Positions 21,860 through 33,869 of a stretch of 64,000 bases of DNA are shown piece after piece. Numbering within the stretch: the first letter of the stretch is position 1; every line of letters begins with the position of its first letter. The stretch comes from Paragonimus westermani. Taxonomy: Eukaryota; Platyhelminthes; Trematoda; Plagiorchiida; Troglotrematidae. The stretch spans positions 117,025 to 181,024 of the forward strand of contig QNGE01001018.1 of assembly GCA_008508345.1 (NCBI GenBank), in the 5' to 3' direction. The position numbers and the translations under genes were made by a program. The notes below the pieces were generated by a model. The model was not told the DNA's origin. It saw nothing but the letters and a program-made list of their open reading frames with translations, and did not search any database.

Positions 21860-24190
21860 CTGCTGCCTATTTAGTAACGGATTCTTAGAATGTCAGAACT
21901 TCACTTCGATCACCACCCGACAACTGATGCGTAAATGGGGAGATACTTGCTTAACTGTTAACTGAACCTTTTTGACCCAGAGAACTTTTGGGTTCGTTGC
22001 CGTTCTGATCCGGGAGTGACTCGTCAGGGCGACTTAATGGCAGAAATCTTGGGTCTGTCAGAATCCGCCCACATCACTTCAAGTAAAATCCTCTGATTGA
22101 GTGAGCACACAACAGGTGCAACATGATGCTATGTTAACAGAAACCTTATCAGTAACCCACTTTCCTCGGTCAACCTCGGAAGGAGATAATCTGAAACATC
22201 CGAATGCGTTTTTGGACTGGTGTGGTTCGCTATCAACTCTCTGAGCCACAACAATATTGGGAAGAGCAAACATCTCCTGGTCGCGAAGCACGATTAACAC
22301 CGTGTCCTGTGGCTCATAATTACACTTACCTCATACGTCTGTGAACGCTTATCGCTAAAAAACTAGGTTTAAGTCGTACAAACGGTCGCTGTTGCCGATA
22401 AATACATGGATCGAATAGGTTTCGGGTTCACTTTATGCTGTAATGAACGATCGAAACTGGTAAGCGTGAACGGATCGAATGTAAGGTGAGTTTTTGTGCA
22501 AGGTTGTCCTGCTGACATTTCAGACAGTTACATCAACGTTGTGCACGAAGATCTGATATCAACAAGCAATCAGGCGATCAAGGAGGACAGTTGTATCTAA
22601 CTTACTCTCTGAGTGTTCCGTAATAGACTTTTGGGTGCACTCTCTGTATGCTCATTTGACTCTACATTGCAATGCCTACTTAGCAGACTAATTTGAAAAT
22701 AGCCTGATGGAGCGTTGGAGAGCAGGATACAAGGATGACCAATGCGCTTTGCTATGCGCATGGGATGAAGAAACACTTAACCATTTTTCCGCTATATTAG
22801 TTTGTTCAAACTTCGTATACTAGTTACGCCTCCAAATTATCAAACCGCATACTGGTTCTAGTGATTTGACCGGCCAGTGTAGAATTAAAATTTGGTTTGT
22901 GATAAAAGTCCAACCCATCCAACCACAGTACACATAAGAATTCAACAGCTGAATCCCCCGATGACCAGGTTCAAGATACATCGTCAGAATGGAAAGAACG
23001 GCTGTGCTGTTAAATCTCGTTCCCTTCTCTGTGTTGATTGTTAAGTGCTGAGTTGATCGGCATATTGCCTGTAACTTCACGTGAGTAATTATGGTTAGCC
23101 GAGTAAATAAATTTTCTTACTACTCATGTGGTTCAATAAGTAGCTGTCTACACTTCCATCAAGAAAACTGCTTGCGACAACTTGCTCGTGACCATGTCCT
23201 CCGAACGACAATGGAATTTCGAGTTTAAAGTTTGTCTATGGACTGTTCAAAGTACGACATTCCGAATACCACATAATCACACACACACACTAATCGACTT
23301 ACGTGTGCCTTGCTATCCCACCATCCATTTGGAAAATCGTCAATTCGGCTTTGTTCTCACCTAGCCCATCTAGGCACATGCCAGTTGTGTAGCAAAGATC
23401 TGCTTCGAACCGTCAGTTCAACGAACTCGGCTTTGACCCCGGCCAAATAGTATCTGCCTTCTGTAAAACGCGCACCGTCGTATGTGCAGCTTCACAGTAC
23501 TGCGCTCGCATGTACATTTAATTCGTGCGTGTCAGATTAGTGAAAGGAAAATGATAGAGTTCTTTCAATTCTAAAAATATCGAGTATGAACAAAAATGTA
23601 CACTCAGTTCACCTAATCAGTGCAAGTTATCGGCGGAAGTAAATAGCAGTGTGTTATAGCATAAAAAAAGTCCTAATCAGCGTGACTAAGAAGTTTCATT
23701 GGTACGCTGTACAAAGTTTGTATTTGATGTTTCAAGCCCAGCGCCAATAACGCAGACAACCGTGTCCGTCATTTTCATCGGCTCCATCAGTATGGTAAAT
23801 GCCATCTTGCACAGTCTGTGAGAAATTGCTGTCTGACATTCACTTTACAGGCTGTCTAACACTTTCACCAAGCACAATTTTTACTAACTTCGTGTATCCA
23901 GCTCCATGTTGAGTTACGCGAGAATCAAGCCGGAGTAGCTTCGGAGCACGCTACTGAGAGTATACAGAAAAACGGTACCACTACATGCTCCACAAACTTG
24001 CTTAGAAAGCACAACAAACGTACTGATAATTTTACAATGTGTCCTGCTCAAAATAGTCCCTTTTATGAGGAACGTTTAGGTTGTCTTTTTTTCAAAAAAG
24101 TGTTTTGGAAGAGATCAAGATTTGAAAAACAGTAGGCAAAGCGTTCACCCGTGGATGGATTACGTTGGCCACTTTGTCAACCAGTAGCTG
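21860..24190. other. Non-coding stretch
   Basis: The stretch is short-frame noise apart from a few isolated GTGAGT donors without matching acceptors. Nothing is called. Confidence 0.4.
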
Positions 24191-24198
24191 ACGTTTAG

Positions 24199-24416
24199 AA
24201 CCATTGTTGACCTGCCAGCAGCTTCAACATGGCCTACATTCATTAACAAAAAGGCGAACAGAACGGTTCGCACCACCGGGATCGCGTAAGCCAAACGTTT
24301 ACTTAAAAGGTCGGAGAACTTCCTCAAAAAGTGTACGATTTCATGAAAGGGACCAATGGTACACAATCGTGGGTGGTGGGAATCAGGTATCCATTACGGA
24401 AACACCTGTTGAATAG
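24199..24416 (+). CDS. Candidate terminal exon, basic protein segment
   Basis: A frame open to a TAG at 24414-24416 is very basic in its middle: LTKRRTERFAPPGSRKP and RRTSSKSVRFHERD. The start is uncertain: AG before 24199 (phase 1) or before 24222 (phase 0). A possible internal donor, AATCAG then GTATCC, lies before the last ten codons. Composition resembles real coding sequence, but no domain is recognised. Confidence 0.3.
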
Positions 24417-24449
24417 TCGCGTTCGCACTTTCAGCATGCACCACCAAGT

Positions 24450-24690
24450 TCACACTTCTTCTGGTCGAATGATAGTTTCATCAGAACAGTAACCACAGTG
24501 TCTATACTTCAAAAACCGGTCACCGATTATGGAGAACTTGGTTTTGTTCTGAGAAGTATTTCGCTTGAGATCAAGGTAATCAAGGCGGTGAACCTGAGTC
24601 ATTAAAATATGTTGCTCAAACTTCGTCACTGTGTATTGCGGTTGAAAAATGTGACAATTTGTGAAACACTGGTCCGGCAGTAGATGAATT
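24450..24690 (-). repeat. Dispersed repeat family X, copy 1
   Basis: The minus-strand translation contains RNTSQNKTKFSIIGDRFLK. This aligns with RNTSHNDTSLVIVGDQFLI on the plus strand at 41.85-42.03 kb, and the nucleotides around GAAATACTTC and TCGGTGACC are shared. Opposite orientation and distance make a dispersed repeat likelier than two exons. Element type unknown. Confidence 0.5.
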
Positions 24691-24769
24691 CGCCGTTGTA
24701 GCACATCGACGTAACCTCTCTTCATTCCCCTGTGCGATGTTAGTGCGCCCATTTTCAACAGTGGATTTT

Positions 24770-27020
24770 CAATCGTATACGTTTCTGCCTGCTCGATGTC
24801 TGTTTACACAACTTTCCTGTATGTCACCAATACCTTTGGTATTGACTGTCTGGACGGTCCTAGTATCTGAATCCCAAAGGTAGTTATAACGATGAATGTT
24901 GACCGGTTATAAAGGGAAGGTACAAACAGCAGTCCCCAGTTTGCTTGACTCAAATTTGATCACGTGAGCACTGTAAAATGTGGTCATTGTTTTGGCGATA
25001 TAGCTATAAAACACAGGCCAGGGAATGAGGTTATTGAATCTTGCGATCACCCTATAATGAATTTATAACAATATTGGGCTGTTCAGTGGACTTTCCAAAA
25101 CCAGGTATCTCATCCAAGTAGTCAATATATGTGTCCTTTACTCGTGGACTTCTGATAATTTAAGAGGAGATTGTGAATACTTCAGATAGTCTTAACCGCT
25201 TGGCTACAACACCTTGTAATGTCTTGATACCCCCTTGACGTGGTTTCATAGAAGTTGGACATGTGCATGTTGAGTAAAGGTGCAGAGAGGATATTGAGGG
25301 AGAGTGTACAGATGCTTTTTACGTTCTCAACTTCGGGGGATCCACTCACCGACCAGGAACACACGAGACGGAATAGAAGATTTGACGGCTGAGTTCACAA
25401 CAGTCAGTGAGGCTTCAGCGATACTGCTTATTCGCTGAGATCAAATTTTGAAGTCACACACGAAGACGCACTATTTGAAAGAAAATCGAAAAAATAACGT
25501 AAAAGAGGAGAATTTAAGGAAATGGTGAGTTAGGGCAAGATCTACTGACAATATAAGTGTTGCTGAACTCTCGAATTGCAGAAAGATAGTGGATTCCCCA
25601 GAAGATTCTATGTTGAAGTTTGTGACAAGCGTATTCACTTGGAAGTTCGGATAATTTAATAGATTCCACTTTGTCTGGTTGAAAGGGTCACGAGTATTTT
25701 CTCTTTTTCTAAGTTTTCACTCCCAGTTCTTTCATATCTCCATCTTAATGTTCTCTTTTTTCTGTGCAATACACGAATATTTGGTGGGCATACCGTTTGT
25801 CCCAATCTGAACGCATCTGCTACCAATGTGGATGCATACGAGCACAAAAACGTGAGCAATGTTGAATGAGTTTAATGTTGTGACCCCCGGTCGCTATACG
25901 CACATACTACACAAGCTTAAAACTGGCCGATTAAAGATTATGTTTGGCTTTTTACTCTGGTAAGTACGATTGCAAAATGGGCAGTGGAAATACTGACTGA
26001 TTTTGTTCAGTTTCAGATTGTCTGTTGGAGTTTCGATCTAATGAACTGTTGCCTGACTGTATGCGCATCGTCATATATGAAGTGAACAAGGTTATGATTC
26101 TCACGTACGTCCAAACTGGGAGGCTGACGAGTTCATCTTGAGATGTATGGTATTGGTTGTACAATACTGATGGTTGGGTTGATTTCACAGAGAGTGTTCT
26201 TAGTGGGAAATATTGACGACCTATCAGTGAGTACATGCTCACTCCTCACATCATGTACATTACGTTTGATCCACATAACAAACTTTTCGGTACAAACGCT
26301 ACGCTAACTCGATTCAACCAACACACTCTCAACTATCACGAGGACCACTGAACAGCTGAGCGCAAGAACGTTGTCAAGGTCTGGGCTGTATACATTTTGT
26401 GCTGCTAGAGTTATTGTGTGACGTGAGCTACTAGACTCACTGTTCCATATTGAGTTCAACGCTCGACTCATTGCTCCCAGCTTTTCACGGTGAATTAAAT
26501 GTTGATTAGTCTGTGTTTGTGTCGATCCGTTTTTGGTCAACTCTTGCAAGATTTGCCAGCAGTTATTATTCAGTTGTATGTAACAGCTCATGTGTTCAAA
26601 TAGACAAGTTGGAAAAATAATCGATTTTAAAGATAACATGATGGTAATGAATAGTATCATATTTCTATAATTCACTTTTTTAGTGACCATCGGAAGTAAA
26701 ATAATTGGTCCAACATTATTTGTACGCTGGAAATCGCTGGGTGCTATTCCAGTAGCTCACCAGAACGGACGGATAAGCTGAAATCAACACTATCCATACA
26801 AGATTGTAGTAGTCTGGCTATGAATATCAAATCAGGCTTTGTATCTAACATGTTATTCTTACACACACGATGGCCAGAATGCGAATTCCAACCCAGACAA
26901 GAATATGCTCTACTGAAGAGGTCTCATAACAGCTAAATTTGAGTCTACTGCTTCTTTTCGAAGTGGGTTAGCGGAATTCAGTGTTGAGGATGTAAAATGC
27001 CCAAAAAATTGTCCAATTAA
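24770..27020. other. Non-coding stretch with unassigned minus-strand frames
   Basis: Open minus-strand frames at 25952-26242 and 26304-26690 (128 codons) have protein-like composition, but length at chance level for this window and no clear splice pairs. They are left uncalled. They end just before the LTR at 27023. Confidence 0.35.
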
Positions 27021-27022
27021 CC

Positions 27023-27390
27023 TGTAATGGACATTTATTACTTTTGTAAACCTGAATTTCTTTTTTTCGCGCCATTATAGCACCATCTTTTTCATTTCTG
27101 GCGCCAATTCACATACTGGACGCTGGTTCGCTGATTTATGATCTGGAATACTTTTCATGTACTTCATTGAACATTATTTAAAAGGTTGTTTGATCAACTA
27201 TAAATGCGCAAGACATCCGCTTGTAATTTGTTTTCAGACTGAGATGGTAGAATCCCTCTTTCTAAAGACCAGTGTTTTTCTCTGATAATCGGCTTGAGTA
27301 TCGGCTTTTCGCGGTTACAACAACGCGTACATCATTATTGTGTCGCCGGAATCGTCAATTGTGTTCACTCGATCGTTCCCCGATATAACA
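27023..27390 (+). repeat. 5' LTR of the Ty3/gypsy element
   Basis: A segment starting TGTAATGGACATT and ending GATATAACA lies immediately upstream of the gag start. It contains a TATA box (CTATAAAT at 27198-27205). The following TTGGGGACGATTG is where a tRNA primer-binding site is expected. Boundaries are inferred from TG...CA and position, because no 3' LTR copy was found after 30.8 kb for comparison. Confidence 0.5.
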
Positions 27391-27416
27391 TTTTTGGGGA
27401 CGATTGTTGGTTTATT

Positions 27417-28484
27417 ATGAACGCATCCAAGTTGGAATTGCTACTGGAGCAGCAGCTTAAGCTGACAGAAAAACCTCCGCACAACCTACAGCTATGAACG
27501 CACCGTCGATTGATGCCTTGTGCAACAGTATATCGGAGTTCCATTACGATCCTGATTCAAATGTTACATTTGACACTTGGTTCAGGCGTTATGAGAGTTT
27601 ATTTACAGTTGACTTCGCTGGCCACGACGATGAATGAAAAGTCAGACAGCTACTTCGTAAGCTCGGCGAAGCTTAATTGAACAAGTATTGCAACAGTATT
27701 TTGCCTGATAAACCTCGAGACCGCAATTTCAAGGATACTATCAGATCGCTTAGTCATCCATTCGGTGATCAATGTTCTTTGTTCAGTACTCGTTACAGAT
27801 GTCTCAAGCTGGCAGTGAACGATTCTGATGATTTCCTGACGCATGTTGGGCTGGTAAATCGTGAATGTGAACGTTTCAAGCTAAAGTCCCTGACGGACGA
27901 TAAATTCAAATCGCTGATGTTGATATGCAGTCTCCAATCTCCAAGGTTGACTGATATACGCATCCGGTTACTGAGCCGTTTGGGACAGGAACCAAATCTC
28001 ACTTCGAAAGAAGTGGCTGCATAATAGCAACGACTGGTAAACTTGGAGCATGACTTTATTCTGGTCCAGTCTAGGGGCCGAAGTGATACCGAAGTTGATG
28101 TGGTTCAACATCCCTCTATTCCCAGATGGCGCCACCCCGGCCTGTCACACGATAAACGATCTGGCCTGAACGGTCCGAAACCTGGCAGCAACAGCCCCTG
28201 GCAGCATGTTGGCACTAGGGGGGACTGGCAGTTCGTCAAGTTCTGCCTACTCGAACAACACAGATGTCGGCAATGCAATTCAGTCGGCCATAAAGAGGGA
28301 TATTGTTATTCAGGTCAACAACGTACACTTGATGGTTCAAAGCCCAGATCGAAGTTGCAATTCAAGTCACGATGCAGAGCAGATGGCAACACAAACAGCT
28401 TGGGGCAGTCTTCCAAGCCAACAGCCCAAGCCGACGTAAGTTCACAACCCTCTATATTAATGGTCAGTCAGTCCGGTTACAGTT
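27417..28484 (+). pseudogene. gag: Ty3/gypsy gag (degenerate)
   Basis: The reading begins MNASKLELLLEQQ at 27417, shifts frame near 27490, and continues MNAPSIDALCNSISEF from 27494. It then covers a capsid-like region (FDTWFRRYESLF, then SDDFLTHVGLVNRECERF). Stops interrupt it at 27636-27638, near 27675 and near 28022. A complete nucleocapsid zinc knuckle, Cys-x2-Cys-x4-His-x4-Cys, survives at 28265-28306. Gag forms the particle that packages element RNA in family members. With three or more stops and a frameshift this copy cannot make it. Confidence 0.85.
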
Positions 28485-28790
28485 AAACACTGCTTCCGAC
28501 ATTTCGGAGTAAATCTGGCACGCGCTCGGGCAACCTCCGGTACAAGAGACCAAAGAGATCGCCATCAGTGCATGTGGTGGTCACGTTCCACTCACGGATC
28601 AGGTGAACTGGCTGCGTTTCATTCCGTCGTATAACGTTCCACGGGTCCTGCTTAGTGACAACATCATAACTCAACCTTGGCCTCGACTGGTTTGATCGAC
28701 TCGGTTTGGCCGACACCCCGTTCAACACAATCTGCAATCACGTAAGTCACGCTTTGTCGGATCAACAGTCCTGTGATATCGTATAGCAAT
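28441..28790 (+). pseudogene. Ty3/gypsy aspartic protease region (degenerate)
   Basis: In a frame different from gag, LYINGQSVRLQLNTASDIS occupies the place of the retropepsin active-site loop. The catalytic Asp expected before T(G/A)S is Asn here (AAC at 28486-28488), a single G-to-A difference. A stop follows within two codons. Downstream, LDWFDRLGLADTP in a further frame matches the linker towards the reverse transcriptase. Processing of the polyprotein would be lost. Confidence 0.75.
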
Positions 28791-28859
28791 TTATATCGCC
28801 GGCCTTGGTCGCTGCTCAGCAGCACTAGCTATTTTATAACTGCATCCTGGTTCTATATC

Positions 28860-29640
28860 AGTCTTCCGTCCGAAAGGACCGGCTCCATACGCATCCTTGC
28901 CAGAAGTTGATGCTGAAATACAACGACTCGAACGTGTATGTGTCTTGGCACAGGTGTCTTATTCTGCATGGGTGGCCTCCATCGTGGTTGTCAAGAAGCC
29001 AAGTGGGGCATTACGGATCTGCGCTGATTTTTCAACTGGCCTAAACGCTGCGTACCAAATGCACCACTATCCTTCGCGGAAGCCAAATGAGTTGTTCACA
29101 ACCTTAGATGGAGGAAAACTCCTTACTAAACTGGACCTCGCAGAGGCCCACCTCCAAGTGGAAGTTGTTCCAGAATCATGCGAGTTGCTCACCATTATTA
29201 CTCGCCGCGGTTTATTTCAATACAGCCATCTTCCCTTTGGCATTAAGACCACTCCAGCAATCTTCTAGCAGCTGATGGACACCCTCTTGGCCGACATCTC
29301 AGGTGTGGTAATGTATCTAGACTACGTGCTTATTGTCAGTGTGACTCCAGAGGAACTTTCCGAACGAACTGGAGAAGTACTGCAACATATCCAAAATACT
29401 AGATTCCGTCATCAACCGGAGAAATGCAACCTCTTCCTGTAATCTGTCAAGTTCCTCGGATTTATCTTTGATGCTGATGGCCGAAATTCAGATCCGGAGA
29501 ATATTCAAGCTATCCAGACATGAGTTCCCTTCGTTCAGTTCTTGGCATAATTAGTTATTATTCGGCATTTCCTTCATCACTTCATAATATCAGGCCACCG
29601 CTGAACAAACTGCTAGGGAAAGACGCTTCATGTAATTGTC
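28860..29640 (+). pseudogene. pol: Ty3/gypsy reverse transcriptase (degenerate)
   Basis: The frame at 28897 carries SIVVVKKPSGALRICADFS, then LTKLDLAEAHLQVEV and FQYSHLPFGIKTTPAIF, the standard Ty3/gypsy RT blocks. The first catalytic Asp (KLDLAEA) is present. The YxDD box reads YLDY at 29314-29325, so the last catalytic Asp is Tyr. Stops at 29266-29268 (TAG for a usual Gln) and 29440-29442 (TAA), plus frameshifts after 29520, break the rest. The two stops look like C-to-T changes of CAG/CAA. Confidence 0.9.
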
Positions 29641-30010
29641 CAGCGATTGTGAGTCCGCGTTTTCTCAACTGAAGTCACTGCTCAGCTCCGATCTTTTGTT
29701 GACTCACTGCGACCCCAGACTGCAGATAGTTGTGGCTGCTGATGCTTCTGAGTATGGTGTTGGTGCTGTCATACTAGACACGTTTCCCGGTGGAACCCAT
29801 AAGGTTCTCATGTACGCATCACGAAGTCTTACACCAGCGGAGAAATGATACAGTCAGATCGAGAAAGAAGCTTTGACCCTCGTGTTTGCAGTGCGACCTT
29901 TCCACAAGTTCGTCTACGGGTGTAGGTTCCTACTGTTAACTGACCATACGCCGTTGTTGTCTATCTTTGGATCGAACACAGGTATCTCTGCACATTCAGG
30001 CAACAGACTA
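29636..30010 (+). pseudogene. Ty3/gypsy RNase H region (degenerate)
   Basis: The frame holds LQIVVAADASEYGVGAVI with the catalytic Asp at 29741-29743. SRSLTPAEK follows, then a stop at about 29848, then IEKEALTLVFAVRPFHKF and LLTDHTPLLSIF in the same frame. This is the usual RNase H block order directly after the RT. One or more stops after 30010 separate it from the integrase. Confidence 0.85.
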
Positions 30011-30344
30011 CAATGATGAGCCTTGACTCTCCCCGGTTACAGCTTCGAGATCCAGCACCGATTAAAACGAGGAGTTTGGTCATCTGGATGCCCTATCGTG
30101 ACTATTTAGCGATTATCCCACATCGAACGAATAAGCAATCATTGCGGCAGCAACGGCAACAGACTATGCGGTCGACTACTTCACGAGTGCCGTCGAGGCG
30201 TCGGCTATTACAGCTCTTCAAACCCAGCAGACAACGGATGAAAACTCTATCCTCCAACAGGCCATACGACACACCATAGAGTGTTGGCCAACCGGAAAAT
30301 CCGACAGAGAACTGAAACAACTTCACAACAGACGGAGCTCGCTG

Positions 30345-30795
30345 TGTGGTGATGTTTGATTATCTTGTTGTTGTTCCATATCGTACGCGTTTAAAAGTAC
30401 TCCGTCAGTTTCACTCTGCACATCCGGGAATGAGTCAAATGAAGTCCATTGCACGGCATAGATGAGGACATCGAGAGGTTCGTCAAAGACTGTGCGCGTT
30501 GCTAACAGCCAACCAAAACCTCTCCTCGCTTGGCAGAGGCACCTTGGCCCCAACTCGACAAGCCCTGGTCTCGGATACACATCGAATTCGCTGTTCCCAT
30601 CAACAGAGTGCATTATCTGGTTTTCGTGGATGCCTACTCCGAATGGCCGCAGATTGCCGTTGTATCTCCCCTGACCACGTAGAAGACGTCGCAGGTGTTG
30701 GAGAGAATAATTTTCCAACATGGACTCCTGGGGACCACCGTATCAGACAATGACACACAGTTCACGTCACGTGAGTTCCAGAAACGGTTGCAGAC
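30345..30795 (+). pseudogene. Ty3/gypsy integrase, partial
   Basis: A shortened HHCC zinc finger (FHSAHPGMSQMKSIARH, then FVKDCARC) has lost several residues in its centre. The catalytic core shows VFVDAYSEWP with Asp at 30629-30631 and VSDNDTQFTS with Asp at 30746-30748, where the family usually has Gly after Asn. Similarity ends near 30795, before the Glu of the DDE triad. No 3' LTR follows, so the element is truncated at the 3' end. Confidence 0.8.
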
Positions 30796-30799
30796 AATT

Positions 30800-33640
30800 G
30801 TGGGTGGTGTTCAGTTTGAAATAATCTGTCATTACTTCATTCTGTGCAACAACTGATGGTTATTTCGCAACATATGGAGCAGGTATTTCTATTTTCTAAC
30901 GTTTTCATTAAACGACTGTTTTATAGCCAGATATGAGTGAGTATATTTTCTGTCATTCTTGTTTAGACTAATACGGCTATAATGAGCAGAAGTGTTGTCC
31001 AATAAAGTACCACGACGCAAAACTATGCTCGGAACATGCTCATACACCTTGAAAATAAAGAAAACATTGAACGCTGTCATCATCATCTCCGTCATCATGA
31101 GCAAATCTTCAGTACGGTTTTTCCTGTCTTTTTGAACCTAATAGATATGGTGTTGATTTGCCCTCTCTCGAACTGTTCGTTGGAATTATACTATCTACAT
31201 CTTACTCCACCATTGTACTCTTTCCCGCATTTGATTAAATCACTACTGGCAAACTTCGTACAGAAAGAATCGCAAGTCCAGCGATTCTTTTCAAAAAGGG
31301 CTGGCTAAAACAGTCAAAGTGAGTACACAAGGTTCGAGCATTTGTTGATGATTCCCAACTCACATTAGTCAACACTCTAGTACCTGTCACTAACCACTTA
31401 AATGTGTTGCATTTATATGACTTTCTTCTTAATACCAGACCGACTGTGATCATGAAGTTTGAACCACTGACAATAATTGACCGATGGGCTAATGCTAGAT
31501 GATGGCGTTGCGTTTGGTGATATGCTTGGGCTTGCTTCTGTTCGAATCAATCCTTTATTACATTTCTCATCACAGATGTGTCCGTAAAGTCAGACCAACA
31601 TTCGATTGAAATGATTATAGGATAGGTAATTTATTAGTCACTTGATCGCCTGTTTGATTTGTCCGTTGCGTCACATACTTCCATTGGAATAATCGTATTG
31701 GTCTGCTGTTAGTCCGACTGACTTGAGCTCAGAGTAAACACAGCCCATTACCAACCAGTTGTATCTCTCTTGGGGCTCGATCGGCAGTAAGCCTTGCAAG
31801 CAATAACAACGGCAGAGAGAACACGTGACTCAGTAGAAGGACTACCGTAAGGTCACATTCACAAGAGGCAGCGTCCTTTTTAAGTGCGACCAATCAGGAC
31901 GCATCTTGATCCCTGACACGGGTATGGGGCATACAGGCGGCCTTGAAGAGTATATAACAACCCTCTTCCGATTACATAACATCAGATCAAACAACCAGAT
32001 TTTGGTAGCTTTGGCAAAATAACTAACCTGAGAGGAAAACACTTAGAATAAGGCTGGCTACCCGAAGATCCTGATAATTGTTCAATGGACCCTGTAGACT
32101 GTCCCTGTAACTAACATAAAGTTTGCTTAATTTCCCCCCTCTCCTAATAAAACAATGGACACATTTCGGTGCTCCCTTGTTCAGTGGCCAGTAAAGCCCA
32201 TTATTGGGTAGACGTTTCAGATACAAACTCAGCACATAAGGCTTCTGGTCGATCACAGCTCACGCCAATGCAAGTTGAAAGAGCACGTCGATTCTTGTGT
32301 GTGGACTCAAAAGCACCGTCTGTTGTCCTTTCTTTTCTTTGAAAAGTGATTCTAAGTTTACCTCACAGTGACAGCACCCTTCATATGGTGTATATCACAA
32401 AAACGTCATCTTTTCCTAAGGGAAAGAACTACTAGACTGACCAGTTTGCAGTCATAATCTCATTCCTGCAGAAAATTCGTGACTTACCAAGTATACATAG
32501 GTTCCGTGATGTGCAGTTCACTACAAGAATTGGCGGTTTCTCTGAATTGAGCACGCAGAAGTTTGTGACACAACTCTTAATTGTCTGTTGCCTTTCGTGT
32601 TTTGAGCACAATTTATTTCCTGTTAAAACTTTTCACACCAATTTTCATCTAATGTTCTTGAACTTGTTGGGTAGAATGATTATCGTCGACTTACTGACGA
32701 GGTGATGCTACCGAAAGGTGAACTACCGTATAACTTCATCGCAGACGGCGGGCACATAAACATTAATACTTCTAATTAGTCCTCAAAATGTCTCGTACTT
32801 TTCGCTTTATGCATTGAGTAAAAGTCAACTACACCTCTCTACACTCTTTTCAGTTTCGTTCGAGGGATGCCAGTTTGAGGGCTTCAAGTTTTCAGGCTTA
32901 GCTAAGGTTTACATGGTAGAATCCACGTGACTGTGCAAAGAGTACACCAGTTACATGACATGTTTTCTTTCTCATGAAGAGGTTAACCATTAGACTCGAT
33001 CAATTTATCTTGCAGTTGCCAAGATTGTTGCTGTATTTTGTCCAAATGTTTCCGAAGTCCACTTTCTGTTCTTAATCTCCCACTTACGTTTGTAACTTAA
33101 CCGGGCATGTCCACACGTTTAGATTTTTTTACTGGCCTCGAATTCACTGTGTAATCCATTCAATTCCTTCGACTTTTGTCACCGGAGACACACATTTGCT
33201 GTTTAGTTTGATCTATCAAATGCAACTATGAGGTAACCATGTGTAATCGTTTTGTAATATTTCTTCAACTATCAGCAGCCGATCTGCGTACCTACAGCAT
33301 GTTTTTGATGTTGATGAAAACTGCTATAGTTCAGGTATTTAACTGCTTGTTTACCACCTTTTAGTAATCGCCTAGTATTGTTGTAGAATCTGACCAAATC
33401 TTGTCCTAAATTCAGTGGTCTTTATCCGTCTGTGCGTTGTTCGGAATCAGCTTGGTTGAGACAGTTATCTCCAGCTCAGTTTACTTGGAGTGCGCAGACA
33501 GGAGGTGAAAAGCAGCAACCAAGTGTGAACGTATGCAACTGGAGGGCAGACCGACGGTGAAACAGTGAGAATAAAGATAGACACTCGCTGATCGGTGTAA
33601 AATATGGGGCTGGTCTCGAAGTGCAACGTACAAGACGTAA
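30800..33640. other. Non-coding stretch beyond the truncated retroelement
   Basis: No 3' LTR and no gene are seen. A short perfect hairpin, AAAGAATCGC with a 7-base loop, lies at 31264-31291. Other open frames are at chance length. Confidence 0.4.
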
Positions 33641-33650
33641 CACTTATTGA

Positions 33651-33860
33651 GTGGAAGCTGCTCAACTGAGCATTTCAAAGGAAGCAGCCAACCAGATGCC
33701 CAGTCAAACCAACATCTTAGATACCCTTCGGTGGATACTGTTTAAGTGTCATTTAGTCATCTCACTTCTGGCAGTTTGCCTGCTGGGTGGAAAACAAGAC
33801 CATTCTCGCATCCCGTTGAAGAAACTCACCACTGAAGCCTCCAATAAACTTGAGAACTAA
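33651..33860 (+). CDS. Candidate terminal exon with possible membrane segment
   Basis: An excellent acceptor (CATCTCACTTCTGGCAG before 33775) leads into CLLGGKQDHSRIPLKKL and a TAA at 33858-33860. The same frame is open upstream to 33651 and includes WILFKCHLVISLLAVCLLGG, which could be a transmembrane helix if the acceptor is not used. Which reading is real cannot be decided here. No family is recognised. Confidence 0.27.
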   Translation: MEAAQLSISKEAANQMPSQTNILDTLRWILFKCHLVISLLAVCLLGGKQDHSRIPLKKLTTEASNKLEN

Positions 33861-33869
33861 CAGGTGATG

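Noticed and set aside
22740..22850. Plus translation DEETLNHFSAILVCSNF, reminiscent of the Cys/His tail of non-LTR retrotransposons.
   Set aside because: Too short, the Cys/His spacing does not match, and no RT sequence is nearby.
26304..26690. A 128-codon minus-strand open frame with protein-like composition.
   Set aside because: Several frames of this length are expected by chance in 64 kb at this stop density, and no splice pair or domain supports it.
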